Shown here: positions 11,470-25,500 of the stretch, piece by piece | Layout of the letters: every line of letters begins with the position of its first letter | Position numbering within the stretch: the stretch's first letter is position 1 | NCBI RefSeq assembly: GCF_021869535.1 | Contig: NW_026262679.1 | Coordinates: 81,651,143-81,715,142, forward strand | Reading direction: 5' to 3' | Source: Mytilus californianus | Taxonomy: Eukaryota > Mollusca > Bivalvia > Mytilida > Mytilidae | Length of the DNA: 64,000 nucleotides | Notes under the pieces: generated by a model | Seen by the model: the letters and a program-made list of their open reading frames with translations, nothing else | Told to the model about the DNA's origin: nothing | The model's database searches: none | Position numbers and translations under genes: made by a program

Positions 11470-13174
11470 TTTTCGGATACATATTTTGTCGTACGGAAAT
11501 TGGTGTGATTTACTTTGAACTTTTTATTTCCGGTGAACCAAAGCGATAAGAAATTTGATTGGTAATAATTTCATATGTACAATATTAGAACCACGAAACG
11601 GTCAATAGACAATATTTATTTGCACTAACACATCTTTCTAAAAAACATAAGTGGTAAGTCAGTGTACTCGATGATTTTCATTTCATTTGTTTTGCAATAA
11701 AAAAAAATTGCAGAGATATGATGTCTTGGTGCAAAAATTATGTTGTCTTTTATATGAATGTTTGTGCCATGACATCCAATATCCTGAAATTCACAATTAT
11801 TTTTTTATCTGACACTGTCTTTAACTTATACCTACTTTTGTGTATAATACACATGAATAGGGATAATGACCATTAATGAGGATCTTCCCTTGGCCCTGGA
11901 CCCCAAACTCTCCAGGTACATGTATTTGCTGTATTGGCACAACTATTCAAGTAAAAAGGTTTTGCCCCAAGATACCATGACTCAAATATCATCTGGATAA
12001 AGCTCAATGGCCTAAAAAAAGAAACAAAAATATTGAGGCCATTAAATTTATTCAGTTCTCAATTGAACTACTTTGTAATTGTAAATGGTCATCAAAGTGG
12101 AAATGTTTCCATTTACACGAATTTAAGCACCATGACAGCAATTTTAGGGAAATACAAATTTCTTGTTATATCACTGTAAATTGGTACCTGCTTTTGGGTA
12201 AAATATGAAAATAAGTAGACGAGGTGTGAATGCCGATGAGTCAATAATCCAACAGAGTTCAAATGACGTGGATTTTAAAAAGTTTTGTTACACTGGAAAA
12301 AAAATATCCTTCAATTGGTTGAATGTACCCAAATTAAACTATTGTGTACATATGGATACAGCAATCCATGTTCTGTTATTGGACACCCCACCCCTTCCCT
12401 CAAAAAATTAAAACAAGATAAAAAATGAAATAGGAGAAATACAGTTTTATTTCCAATTTACTTAAATAGGAAATTATCTTTGGAAAATGTCAATGAAATC
12501 CTGTCACTGGTTAAGAGTTGAGGATACAATTTTCCTATTAAATATCAACTATTTTTGCCTACAAGAAAATAAATGAATAATATGCATTTTAAGGTAATAA
12601 CATTACATGTACATTTGATTATCATTTTACCTACTATATTCAAATTTACAATAATGTTCATATGCTTTAAAAATAAAACTTACTAAAGTATTTTTAATCC
12701 ATGCTAAATTGATAAATGAGATGTTTATTAACTTATCACGAAAAAAATATTTGAAATAAATGCAATTCTGTATACTGCCTTGGGATGCATGTAAATAAGT
12801 GCATGGTATTTCATTGAATAAATCACTGGTGAATTGATCAATACATAAATTTGTTTACCAATGAATTAATGAAATTGACACAAATTCTCAATTAAACACG
12901 AGATAGCCTGGAGGTTATATGATAGAGAATGCATATATGCAATTAAGTGACCTTTCAAATAACAAATCATAAGTATAAGTATTTACAACCCAACTATTTG
13001 AATATTTGGCCAACATTTTTAAAGTGTTAAATCAGTGTTCTCCCCCACAAATTTCATTTAACATCATGGTATTATATTTTGTTTCTAGAAATTAAAAGCA
13101 TTAATTCACATCCATAACAAAATTTATATGACAATCATTTTAGATACATTTAGCAGCACATTCAAGCAATATAG
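11470..13174. other. Upstream region of the phosphatase gene, no gene recognised
   Basis: AT-rich. It contains a 5' fragment of repeat family A at about 12202-12275 (CCAACAGAGTTCAAATGACG). The open frame at 12205-12411 starts in that fragment and is not considered a gene. Confidence 0.5.
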
Positions 13175-13439
13175 GAGGGTATGGATTGGAAGCTTTCATC
13201 TCTGTATTCTTCAAGATTTAGCCCATTTTTCTCTATTACATGTATTTATATTTTTGGTCCATTGTTCTCTATTCTTTATATTTTAGCGACCCATTTTTCT
13301 CTTTTATTTTTATTTTTGGTACATTATTCTCTTTTCTTTACTTTTTTGGTCCATTTTTCTCTATTCTTTTTTTTTTTGGGTCCTTTATTCTTCACTTTTT
13401 CCCATTACTATCTATTTTTTAAACCCCATTCAGACCCTC
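13175..13439. mobile_element. MITE family M, copy 2, just upstream of the phosphatase gene
   Basis: Starts GAGGGTATGGATTGG and ends CCATTCAGACCCTC. Flanks are ATATAG (left) and TTATAG (right), a 6-bp duplication with one mismatch. The interior is a run of CCATTTTTCTCTATTCTTT-like units, so the 124-codon open frame on this strand is low-complexity and not a gene. The element ends about 150 bp before the start codon at 13588 and so lies in or next to the promoter or 5' UTR. Confidence 0.7.
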
Positions 13440-13587
13440 TTATAGCTTCACCTTACCATGATGCTAAAGGTCCATTGGGAGAACACTGGTGTTTGTTATA
13501 TTTTTTTATATATATACATGATGTACATTTGTATACAGAAGTATGGAGACTTTAAATCTGCTGTTGGACCTAAAAGAACCAGGAGTG

Positions 13588-16500
13588 ATGGATTATGTTC
13601 ACCTACAGGGAGTTTATTTCATTCAAAATATTCAAGCATTATTCAAGGTAAAGCATTAACAATGAATTAAAACTTCAGTTACACATTTGGCTCTCAAAAC
13701 AACAATGAATTGATACTCCAGTTACACATGTGGCTCTCAAAACAATGAATTGATGCTCTAGTTACATATGTGGCTCTCAAAACTACATTGAACCGATACT
13801 CCAGTTTAATCAGTTTTCTCCCCCACAAATTTAATATAACATTAAAACAAAAATATATTGATACTCCAGTTACACATGTGGCTAGCAAAAACAGACATAA
13901 AACTTTTTCAAATATGGCATGGTTATATTAAATTTGTGTTTTATGATTTGATATAAAATTTTGGCACATGAAAGGAATAATTTTTAGTGTCATCATTTGA
14001 TTTCTACAATTATAATAAATTCAAGAATTTAATGAATTGTTTCAATTTAATCCATTGTCTTGGTTTTAGGATAGGATTAAAAAATAAAAATTATTTAGAG
14101 AACTGTACTATTTGTCTATGATTGGCAGTTACATTACTAATGTTTTGAGTCAATTGGTTTAATAAAATATTTATAAAGCCATGAAAATGTTGATATTTCT
14201 GAGTACATATGCCAAAAAGGTTAATATAATTTGACTTTTATTTTACAGCACCATGGTGACCTTATGCAGTTCATAACAACAGTTGGTGATCCTCGCTATG
14301 CATTTCTGATTTACTTCCCCTTGTCTTACTGTTTACATAGACATACAGGAATACAAGTTATCTGGTTAGCATGTATTTCTGAATGGTTAAATGCAGTGTT
14401 AAAATGGTAGGTTTTACATGTTCTATTTCATTCATTTCAAGATGGTAGGTTTTACATGTTCTATTTCATTCATTTCAAGAACCATTTTCATTGAAAACTT
14501 TTTTCTCCATTTTGCTGAAGAACAACATTGATTTTTTTTCAACTTTTAGGTACATGTACTGTGCTAGGTTGTATAAATTTCAATCATTCATGCTTGAATA
14601 ATTCTGATTCGCCCCTAAAATCTGGCAGTTACATTTGCTTAAAAACTATTGAAAAGATTTCAGGTTAACTTGTAATATTTGTAGTATAGTAATACATCAA
14701 GTTTTATTATATCACTATCCTTCTGAAGGTCTGTTGTTCTCTTTGGACCTCCAGCTTCCTCCACCAATTAAAACTGACCTCCAGGATATAGCCAATAGTG
14801 CTGAAAGTGGCATTATACACCAACAATCAACCAATCAATATTATATAACTTAACTTTGTAAGGTATACATAAAAGATATACAAGGTATTAAACAATGAAA
14901 AGCTATTGAAGGACACTTAAAGGACATTTAGAGGTCAACAAACCTCCTTCAAAAATAGAACAGTTTGGAAATATAAAACAAGTCTATCAGAGATCTTCCA
15001 TCAATCTGATTCCCCTTAGTGCAGGACTAACAACCATGAGATATAACAACAGATGAGGCTTCTGACTTTAGAACAGCAGGCACATTAGTAGTTGTCAATT
15101 TGGATGTTCATTTTTAGAATTGAAAAATCTGTTGATAGGTGGACATTTTTCAATGTTGTTATCTCAACTAACTTTAATATTAAATTTGAAAATAAAAACT
15201 TTTTTCCTGATCATTTTTTCAGGATATTACATGGAGAGAGACCATACTGGTGGATACATGAAATACAACAACATGATCATGTGATTCGTCCTGTTTCCCT
15301 GGACCAGTATTCTCTTACCTGTGAAACAGGACCAGGCATGTGACTTAATCATGTGACAAGACATGTGATGTATGCTCCTCCTACTGCTATGTGTGCCCTT
15401 CATGCTTTATTTCTGTAAGGCCATGTACCTTATGTGAAGAATATAACACCTCCATTAAGGTTTGAGAGGAAATATTTTTTTAAACATGATAACTTATCAC
15501 AGTGTTCCCGCCTGCCCTAAATAGAAGGGCGGCCCGCCCTTGGTGCCCTTACCCCCGCCCTTCTGCCCTCTAAAGTAAAAGAATGCACCCCTCTGCCTTT
15601 TCAAAAAAATAAAATTTCCAAATTTCATGCGTACCGGCGTTTCCGGTAAAATTGTTACCTGATTGTGTAACACTAATTAACTGACAATGGGATTAAGTTA
15701 AATACCTAGTGCTTTGGCAGTTTTATCACCTTTGTTAATGATTGTTTACTGCTAATTAGTGGATTTAAGATAATTGAACAAATACTAGATATTTAATACA
15801 GAATGAAATGTCCACATGTTATCCATTTGTAATGTTTATGTTCAGCATGTACACCTGAAAAATTATTTCAGTAGGCATAACATAAAAAATAAAATCTTAA
15901 ACAATTTTAAAGGCAAACATAGTTTTGACTTAATTGGTAAAAAATGTTCTGTTTCATAACCATGAGTATGAAATTTAAAGAGGAATCAAAGAAATTTGTA
16001 CTTTGAACATAACAAGATTCACTTCCTGTTTTTAATACTTCTTGTATTTTATAATCCTCCTGACATAGGAGCACTCAACAAATTTATTTTTAACAATGAT
16101 GGAGAAAAAAGTAACTGTTTATACCTTCAGCAATATATTATTGCATCAATATAAAATATGATCATCTCCTGTCTCACCTGTTATATTTATAAAACTTCTT
16201 ACTGAGGAGCACTTTTGTGTGCACTTAAAAATACTTTTTTGTAACAATTCAAATGATAATTAATAACTCTCAATAACATATATACTATATGTTTGAACAA
16301 GTAATTTAAATGTAGATAATTTAATTACATTCAACATTCAATTTTGCATGTACATGTATAACTCCATCTTCCAAAACTACTTGTTTATTTTGGTATAAGT
16401 TATAAAACATTGAAATTTTTGATTATTATTTTCCATACCAAATGTACAAGTTTGTTTAGATTAACATCAAAATGATATGCTTTGCTTCATGGTATGATAA

Positions 16501-19500
16501 TTTGATGAAAAAAAATTCTTACTGGAACCAACATCAAGAACACATTAATTTCTGAATATGGTTTAAATACAACTAATGTTCTCCAGCTGAGCCTAGCAAT
16601 ATTCAAGGTAATTTATACACTGTCCAACATTGCCCTTAAAATCTGGGTTATTTATACCGCTAAAGTGCCCTTTCAGACAACTAGCACCCTTCTGCCCTGA
16701 GATTCAAGCTGGAACACTGTATCAGATAATGATATTTAAGGCTTGTTAAACACATTATGGGGGAACATATACCTAATACCAAATAAATCCAATTTATTTT
16801 AAAATTCTAATAGATATTCCAAAAATATCTGAATACTTTAAACTGCCAATCTTTGGAGGTTTTCAAGTTACAAAATATTTTCATCAATATAGAGATTATA
16901 ATCTACACTTCAAGTTTATTTGGTCTTGCAGTACACAAGGTGGTTCCAGAGAGAAATTTAGTGTGCTACTGTAGACCAAAAGCTTTGTAAATTTGATAAA
17001 TATACACAAATTTTTAACAGCATACATGTTAATTTTCTCAAAAACATTGTAAGATTTTTAGTGTCTTTCAAAATGACCAAACATAGTCAGAAAATAAAGG
17101 ATGATCCACTTTGTGTTTGAAAAAAATAAATTATATTATAAATATTACAGCCCACTCTGAAAGGAAATTCGTGTGTCATTTTTCTCAGGAACTACAAGGC
17201 TTTCTGAAATGTGGAATCAAGCTTCATGTGAGCATGCTATACCTTTTGATGCTTTTTCACATCCATTGCTTATCAACTTCCTGTTAACGGAATACTTACT
17301 TGTTCAATTTGTTTTATCCACCACTGCAACATGTAGAATATGGTAATGCTAGTCATCTATGTATATATTCACTTTGTTAGCTCTTAAGCAAATGTATTTA
17401 TCAACAGTTTTGGACCTTACTTATTCACAATCTTTTGTGGAAATTTTACTCAAGGAAATTTAATGTTGAATCCTGTTATTTTAAAGGTGTATTGTCCATT
17501 TTATTTACAAATTTGGCAAATGATCTTGTTAGTGCACACACATGTCATACCACTAATTCTTTCATATTAATTTATACATAAGTTTTAGCTGAAAAATATC
17601 TCATGCCAATTTGTTTTTTATAAAAGAGTTGTATCCATTTATTAAAAAAAAGTTAAGCCCTTGCTAAAAAGCTCACTTGTATTTGAAAAGTACTTGACAT
17701 CCTGAAATTTCCTGGAGTCAAAAGATCAGCAGCTTTTGCATAGAGCAACAATTAAAGATTAAAAAATTGGTATTCTATCTTTGGTCAATCTTCCTCGAAT
17801 TCTTATTATTATGGCCCTGCAACAATGCCTTATAGTTTTACCTTTAATATCCGTCATTCTGTCATTCCGCAACAAAGGTATACAGACTTTTTTCTAAACG
17901 CCTTCACCTATTGAGCAGATTTTTACTATGTGAGTCTCCTATGATGAGTTACAGATCAAGATTACGTTTGGTTCCGCTTCGCTGATTTTTGTTGAAGCAA
18001 CAGGCTTTGGACTTTGAGCATGTTGAGCTGATTTTGAGTCTACTATGATGAGTTACAGTTTGAGTTTAAGTCTGGTTCTGCTCCACTGATTTGTGTCGAA
18101 ATTATGGGCTTTGACATTGAAAATTTCGTGAAAATAACAGTTATACAGACTTTCATTCTCAAATTTCCACTCCTAAAAATGGCTTCAAACATTTTTTGAG
18201 AGTGGGCCATTTGTGTCATTCCAACACATCTAGTCTTTTATTTTTTTGGGAGAACACCAGTATCAATTAAAAAAAAGAAGGATTTCAAATATTAAACTGT
18301 CAGTGTCTCATCAATTAGAGAAATATCCTATCACACTGAATGCAATTGTAGAATCTATATTTACACAAGTTTATCAGCTTAGAATTATCAAAACATGTAC
18401 TGGTAAAAATATGAAGATGTGGTATGATTGCCAATGGGACAACTCTCCACCAGAGACCAAATGATGAGAAGTTTAGCAACTATAGGACACTGTACAGCCT
18501 TCGACATGTACATTTATGTAAGAAATGATGTTCAAAAGGAGATAAGAAACTAAGGGGCAATAAAAAAAATCAAAAGACAAAGAAAAAAAGATATACTGTG
18601 AATTCAGAAATTAATGCGAGGTTTTTATTAACATGATTAATGCGAATAATGCGACTCCTTGAGTATCGCAATGATAAGAACTCGCATTCTGATATATAAT
18701 GCATATGAATGTACGAAAGTTTTCCTACAATCGCAATAATTATACTAGCATTTTTGTTAATTCTTAAAAAATCGCAATAATAAATGCACACAATAATTTC
18801 TTAATTTACAGTAAACAACTAAACAGCAGTCCATAGATAACTATGTATAAGAACTTTATATTTGATTTGTATGTTTGCAATAGTATTACATATGGTTGTT
18901 TTTTTTTTCTAGGAAGTCCATCAGGACATGCCATGATAACAGCTGCAGTAATGTATGTCATGATGAGATCCTTCAACAAACATGCTCTTCCATCTAACAG
19001 GTATGTAGATATATCAATATATCAATATATATATACAAGCATAAATTGAAAACAACGTTCAAACCTATGATTGCGTGGGTTAAAAACCGCAATTTTTATA
19101 TGTATGCATGCAAAACAAATTTCTTGGTAGAAGGGTCTAAATACAGCACAAACAACATTTTCCAAAAGACCAAAAAAGTGAAAAAATATGATTTTAACTG
19201 CCATAAAATACATTTACTTAACATGTAGTTCTTTAGTCATTAGCATGATGGTTACCTTCACCATATATAAAACTATGTTTGCAGTCAATTTCACAGCTCT
19301 TTTCTTGTTGTTCTGTATTTTAACTTTTATATATTTAGTGGTTGTACTTTTGACCAATTCTTTCTTTTTGTATTTTGTTCCTGTAACTGCTTTACCACCG
19401 TTATTTTGTTAACCACTTATTTAACTTCAGTAAAAAATCTTTTTCATTTTAAATTTGATTGATTTTCATTAAAGAGGGTCTGGATGGGGTTTACAGAATG

Positions 19501-22500
19501 GAGAATAATAAACAAAAAGTGTGGAATAAAGGGCAAAAATAAAGAATAGAGAATAATGGGGTGTCCAAATATAAAAAAAAAAAGAGAATAATGAGTAAAA
19601 TTAATAAAGTAAAGAAAATGGTCAAAACAATTAATGAATAAAGAAATGAATTACCACCCATCCAGACCCTCATTGCAGTTTCCTCCAGCATTTCAGCATC
19701 ACCAAAAATGATTTTTATGCAGAAGATTGTCTCATTACAGGCTGTCTCCTGTTACAAATTTGTTTTGGAAAATAGCTGTGAATTCTATGAATTTAGCACA
19801 TTACCACTTAAATTGCTGTTTCTTGCAAATTCTATCAATGCAACAACCCTTCCTAATATAGGAAAGAGAGACATCATTAAAAGCTATTGAAAAAACTCTT
19901 TTAAATGTAAATTCTTGGATTCAAAATTGTTGATACCAAAAGAAAAAAAAGAAAAACATGTGGTAAGGTTGCCAGTGAGACAACAAGTCCAAATGTTGTG
20001 GATGTAAGCAGCTATAGGTCACTGTACGGACTTCTACAATGAGCAAATCCCATACTGTATATTCAGCTATAAAAGGCCCAAAATTTTGACAAAATGTAGA
20101 ACAATTCAAACAAGAAAACCAAGGACCACATTTATGATAAAACACCAAAGAAAAACAAATATAACAGATCTAAAAAGGTTACAGAAAAAAAGATAACAGT
20201 TTTAACACTTGATAGATAATGATCTCGTACAACAGAAATAAATAGCTTTTTGAATATTTTATATAATGGTATATAATGAATTACAGAAATGACCTGAAGT
20301 TAATGATATGGTGCTTATATGGTATGTTGCTGTTTGCTGTCAATATATCCAGACTATTTATAGCTACACATTTCCCACACCAAGTGGTTGCAGGAACTAT
20401 TGCTGGTTAGTGATCAAAGTTTGACAGTATAATATAAAAAGAAGGAGATGTTGTATGATTGCCATTGAGACAACTATCCACCAGAGTTCAAATGACGAAG
20501 ATATAAGCAATTATAGGTCACTATACCAGGCATGGGGCGAATTACATTGCAATGTAATGCATTATATTACAATTACTTTGACCAAACCATGCATTATATT
20601 ACAATTACATGCATTTATCAAAGTAATGCATTATATTACAATTACTTTTGCAAAGTAATGCCTTGAATTACACATTACATTTGAAAATTTTATGAAGTGA
20701 ATAGAAAAATTAAACATCTTGAAAAACAACTAGAAGTCACAAAAGATTCTAGCATATGCAGCAACTGTTCCATGAATTGAATATAAGTATACATGTAAAA
20801 AGTCTATTTAATTCAGCTTTTACAATTTTAATTTAATGTTGACTTTACTTTTATAAATATATTCTTTGTTGTTTTTTTTTTATTTTAAACGAAATATTTA
20901 ATTACTGTGAATTACTTCCCTAATTATAAAATAAACATAGACCTTAATTAATGAACAATTGTCTAAATGGTGAAAATATTGATTGTAAAACAAACTAATT
21001 AGTGTTTTATAACAAAGTTTAATTATCTTTTATTTAAGCAAGATATTCTTTGATGTTATGACAACAATACAGTTATGCTTTTCAAATATCAATCTTTTTA
21101 TGCAGGAAAATGTATGAAATAAGATAAAATAAAGATTATATTCTCATGATTAACATATTCCTAGTTAATCAAGAAATCTTAAATTTGGTTTAGTTAAAAC
21201 TCCAATAATATGTTAAAGATGTGGTATGTGAAAAAAGTAATGACGTGTAATGCCATGTAATGCATGAAATTACACAACTTTTTGCTAAAGTAATGCATTA
21301 TATTACAATTACATGTAATGCACAAATTGCTGCATTACACATTACATGCAATTACTTGGAAAAATGTAATGCATTACCATGCATTACAATTACAAATTTG
21401 CATTACCCCATGCCTGCACTGTACAGACTTCAACAATGAGAAAAAAACATACTGTGACATGACAGGATTTTTTTTAATATACCGGTATCAGATATTTACA
21501 GTCTGTGTTCAAGTTTGGGTATAAGCGGAAGGAAGGGATACTTAAAATAAAAAGCATGATGTAAGTCTACTTGAATTACGGGTAACATATTTGGTTTGTT
21601 CTGTCATAGGCTTTGGTATTTCAGAATCTGAAGGACTATCATGTGCGCATGTGCTAGGAAATGGACGTCTAAATTGCAGCTCTCAAAAATATTTGGAACT
21701 TACAGCTTTTTCTAGAGTAATAAATCCCGGAACTTGCTATTACATCAATATTTGGCTTACATTTGTCATTGTGTGTATGAAATTATCAAAAAGTTTGATA
21801 TTTCCTTGTAAATTAAAATGTTTGTATACGTAAATTTTTGATTCACATTTGTACAGTGGCGGGAAAATTATTTTCCTTATATGTAAACAGTGTAAACCAC
21901 TTCCGGTTTACTTTTTTGTTTGTTTTTGTTTTGATCATCAAACAGAGTCTCTGTGATTAAATAGGTAATAATATCCTATCTATCAATCCTTACACTTTAT
22001 ATAATATGGCTTCCTAGTGTGTTTATCCTGTGTCCTTGAGTCGCCCAAGGAACGAAGATCTAATTTGTCATCAACTACTAACTGTCTTATTAAACATGTT
22101 ATGAATGTGTATGAGAGTCACCATCCTTCTCTTCACTGATTATATTTTTGTGACACTTAGACTCTGTCAAAATGTTTAAACATAGCTAAGTCGTGATTTG
22201 CTCAACATTTTTTATTTTTCTGAGCACAGTCAATGAGTTTAATATACAAAATAATATACTAGAATCCAACAAATATGAGGGTATCACTATCAGCCTTCAA
22301 TGTGACACAACAATTGAGGTATCTACCCAGATTTATTACTGGCACTTGCATGTGTCCAATTTTAAAAATAGATGTGTTTTTGGCAAATCAGATCGCCACA
22401 TTCATCTTTTGATTAGAATTCTTTTAAGCAACCAGGTTGAAACCAACCCTGGCCCATCAAACTTGAACGACTCCAGTTATCCATGCTCTATTTGCTTGCA

Positions 22501-25500
22501 TGAGTGTACCTGGGACAGTGATGCTATTGTTTGTGATAACTGCGATAAATGGTGTCATATTGGATGTGTAAATATAAGTCCATCTATGTATGAAAAGTTT
22601 GGAAATTCATCAGCACTTTGGATATGCCCGATATGTGATACTCCTAATCACTCTAGAACCATTTTTCAATCATACCTCTCATCAGGTAATTCTATTTTGA
22701 ATCCTAACTCATATTCAGTACTTTCTGATAGTTCAGCTTTTTCCTTAAGCTTCAATATAAATGATAATCATGAAAATTTTGGAGACCCAGTTGCTACATC
22801 ATCACCAAAACCACCAGTAACGAAGCAATTAAAAAATAAGAATATTAATAGACAGAACTCATTAAGAGTTCTTCAGATCAATTTTAGAAGTTGTAAAAAT
22901 AAAGTTCCTCAAATTGAAAATTTATTAACGTCATCTAAACCAGATATTATTATTGGTAATGAAACTTGGCTAAACAAAGATGTATTATCTTCTGAAATTT
23001 TTCCAAACACACTATTTGAAGATGTATTCCGAAACGACCGGGTCGGAAAAGAAGGTGGAGGTGTATTAATCGCCATTAAAAAAGGTATTATTTGCCAAGA
23101 AGTATATAAAAGCAAAAATGTAGAACTTATTGCTGCCCAAATTAATATAACTGATACTAAATCCTTAGTTATTATTTCTGCATATAGACCACCAAATAAA
23201 AATGATATAGACTATCTCAAACAAATGATCATTGAAATTAATGAACTTAAATTAAAATTTAAAAATTCCACCTTCTGGCTTGGTGGTGACTTTAACCTTC
23301 CAGACATAAAATGGCCGGAGCAAAATATATCTGGCTCATTGTATACTAAGGAGCTGAATGAAGCATTTATAGATATGCTGAACAACTTAGGCATTGAACA
23401 AATGGTTGATTTTCCAACTAGGAAAGATAATATCCTTGACCTTTTCTGCACAAACCAACCTGCATTGATAACAAAAATAAAATCCATACCAGGTATATCT
23501 GACCATGATATTGTATTAGTGGATGCAATCTGCAAGCCCCAAAGATCTAAACAATCACAACATAAAATTTATTTATGGAAAAAGGTTGATATTAAAAAGA
23601 TAAAAGACATAACATCTCATTTTATATCTGAACTTATATCTCAGGCTAATGAAAATTTAAATATTGACCAATTATGGAATAAATTCAAAGAAGGTAGTAA
23701 TAAAATAATAGATGATAATGTACCAAGCAAAATAACTAAATCTAAGTACACCAACCCTTGGGCAAATAGGGATATAGACCATTTATGTAAAAAACAACGT
23801 AAAGCTTACAACAAAGCTAAAAAAACTGGTAAACAAGAACATAAAGATAAATATAAAAAGTTAAAAGCTACTGCTCAAAGAGAAATAAGAAGAGCCCAGA
23901 GCACGTACATGCAAGAAATAATTAGCCCCCAGTTAGAAGAAAAACCAAAATCTTTCTGGCAATTTATAAAAAGTAAAAAAACAGAAACATCTGGTGTTTC
24001 ACCATTAAGAGGAAAGGATGGCTTATTATATAGTGAGCTGAATACACAAGCTAACATCCTAAATGAACAATTTAAAAAGGCTTTTACTACCGAAGATACA
24101 TCCTCTATGCCAAATAAAGGTACAAGTCCCCACCCCACTATGCCAGACATATTTATTAGTAATAATGGCTTATTAAAGTTACTTAAAAACTTAAATCCAC
24201 ACAAAGCCACTGGCCCTGATAATCTGCCAGCATATTTTTTACATAATTTTGCAGAAGAATTGTCTCCATTTTTGACATTCTTTTTCCAAAAATCTATTGA
24301 TACTGGTAAAATCCCAACTGATTGGAAGCAGGCTAATGTTGTACCAATATTTAAAAAAGGTGACAAGCATAACGCTATTAATTATAGAACAGTTTCACTA
24401 ACTGCAATATGTTGCAAAATTCTAGAACACATTATAACAAGCAACATAAGGAAACATCTTACAATTAATAACATATTAAATGATAGTCAACATGGGTTTA
24501 GAAGTAAAAGGTCTTGTGAGACCCAACTTATCATCAGTTTACAAGATCTTGCAAAATCATTGGGATATGGTAACCAAATAGATGTTATACTTTTAGATTT
24601 TTCCAAAGCTTTCGATAAAGTCCCCCATCAAAGATAAGCCCAGAAATTAAACTTTTATGGTATTAGGAATCAAAATTTAACTTGGATAAATGGCTTTTTA
24701 GCTGACAGGCAACAGCAGGTACTATTAAATGGTGTTAAATCTTCAAAATTAGCTGTTGATTCTGGTGTCCCTCAGGGAACAGTTTTAGGCCCAACATTAT
24801 TTTTACTCTTTATTAATGACCTACCCGAACATGTAACTTGCAATGCAAGACTTTTTGCAGATGACTGTTTATTGTATAGAAATGTTAATAATAGTTCTGA
24901 TGCCAAATTACTTCAAAAAGATTTATCTAGTTTAGTACAATGGGAAGAGGACTGGCAAATGAATTTTAATCCTGAGAAGTGTTATGTTATTCATATTTCT
25001 AAAAAAAGTAAACCTTCCACTTTTGATTATATATTGCACAATCATGTTTTAGAAGCAGTAAAAGATAGTAAATATTTAGGCGTAACTATAAGCCATGATC
25101 TTGATTGGGGAACACATATAAACAATATTACCTGTAAGGCAAATAAAACCTTAGGTTTTCTTCGTAGGAACTTAAAAAACTGCACACGTAAGGTTTTTGT
25201 ACACATCACTTGTCCGTCCAGTCGTCAAATACTCTTCCCCTGTATGGGATCCGTACAAAAAGCAACACATCACTCAGGTTGAGCAGGTACAGCGTAAGGC
25301 AGCCAGGTTTGTCTTCAATGATTATAAAGACAGATCACCTGGAGCAGTTTCAAATTTAATTAAATCATTGGAATGGGAAAATTTAGAAATAAGAAGGAAA
25401 AAAGCTAGATTAACTATGCTATATAAAATAAATTGGGGGTTAGTGGAAGTTCCTAAGGACAATTTAACAATATCTGATAGACGTACTAGGGGGAAACATA

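Noticed and set aside
13181..13555. 124-codon plus-strand open frame rich in Phe, Leu and Ser
   Set aside because: It lies in the TTCTCTATT-type interior of MITE copy 2; low complexity and no splice or domain support.
23212..24366. Minus-strand open frames of 107 and 163 codons
   Set aside because: Antisense shadows of the LINE endonuclease and reverse-transcriptase frame.
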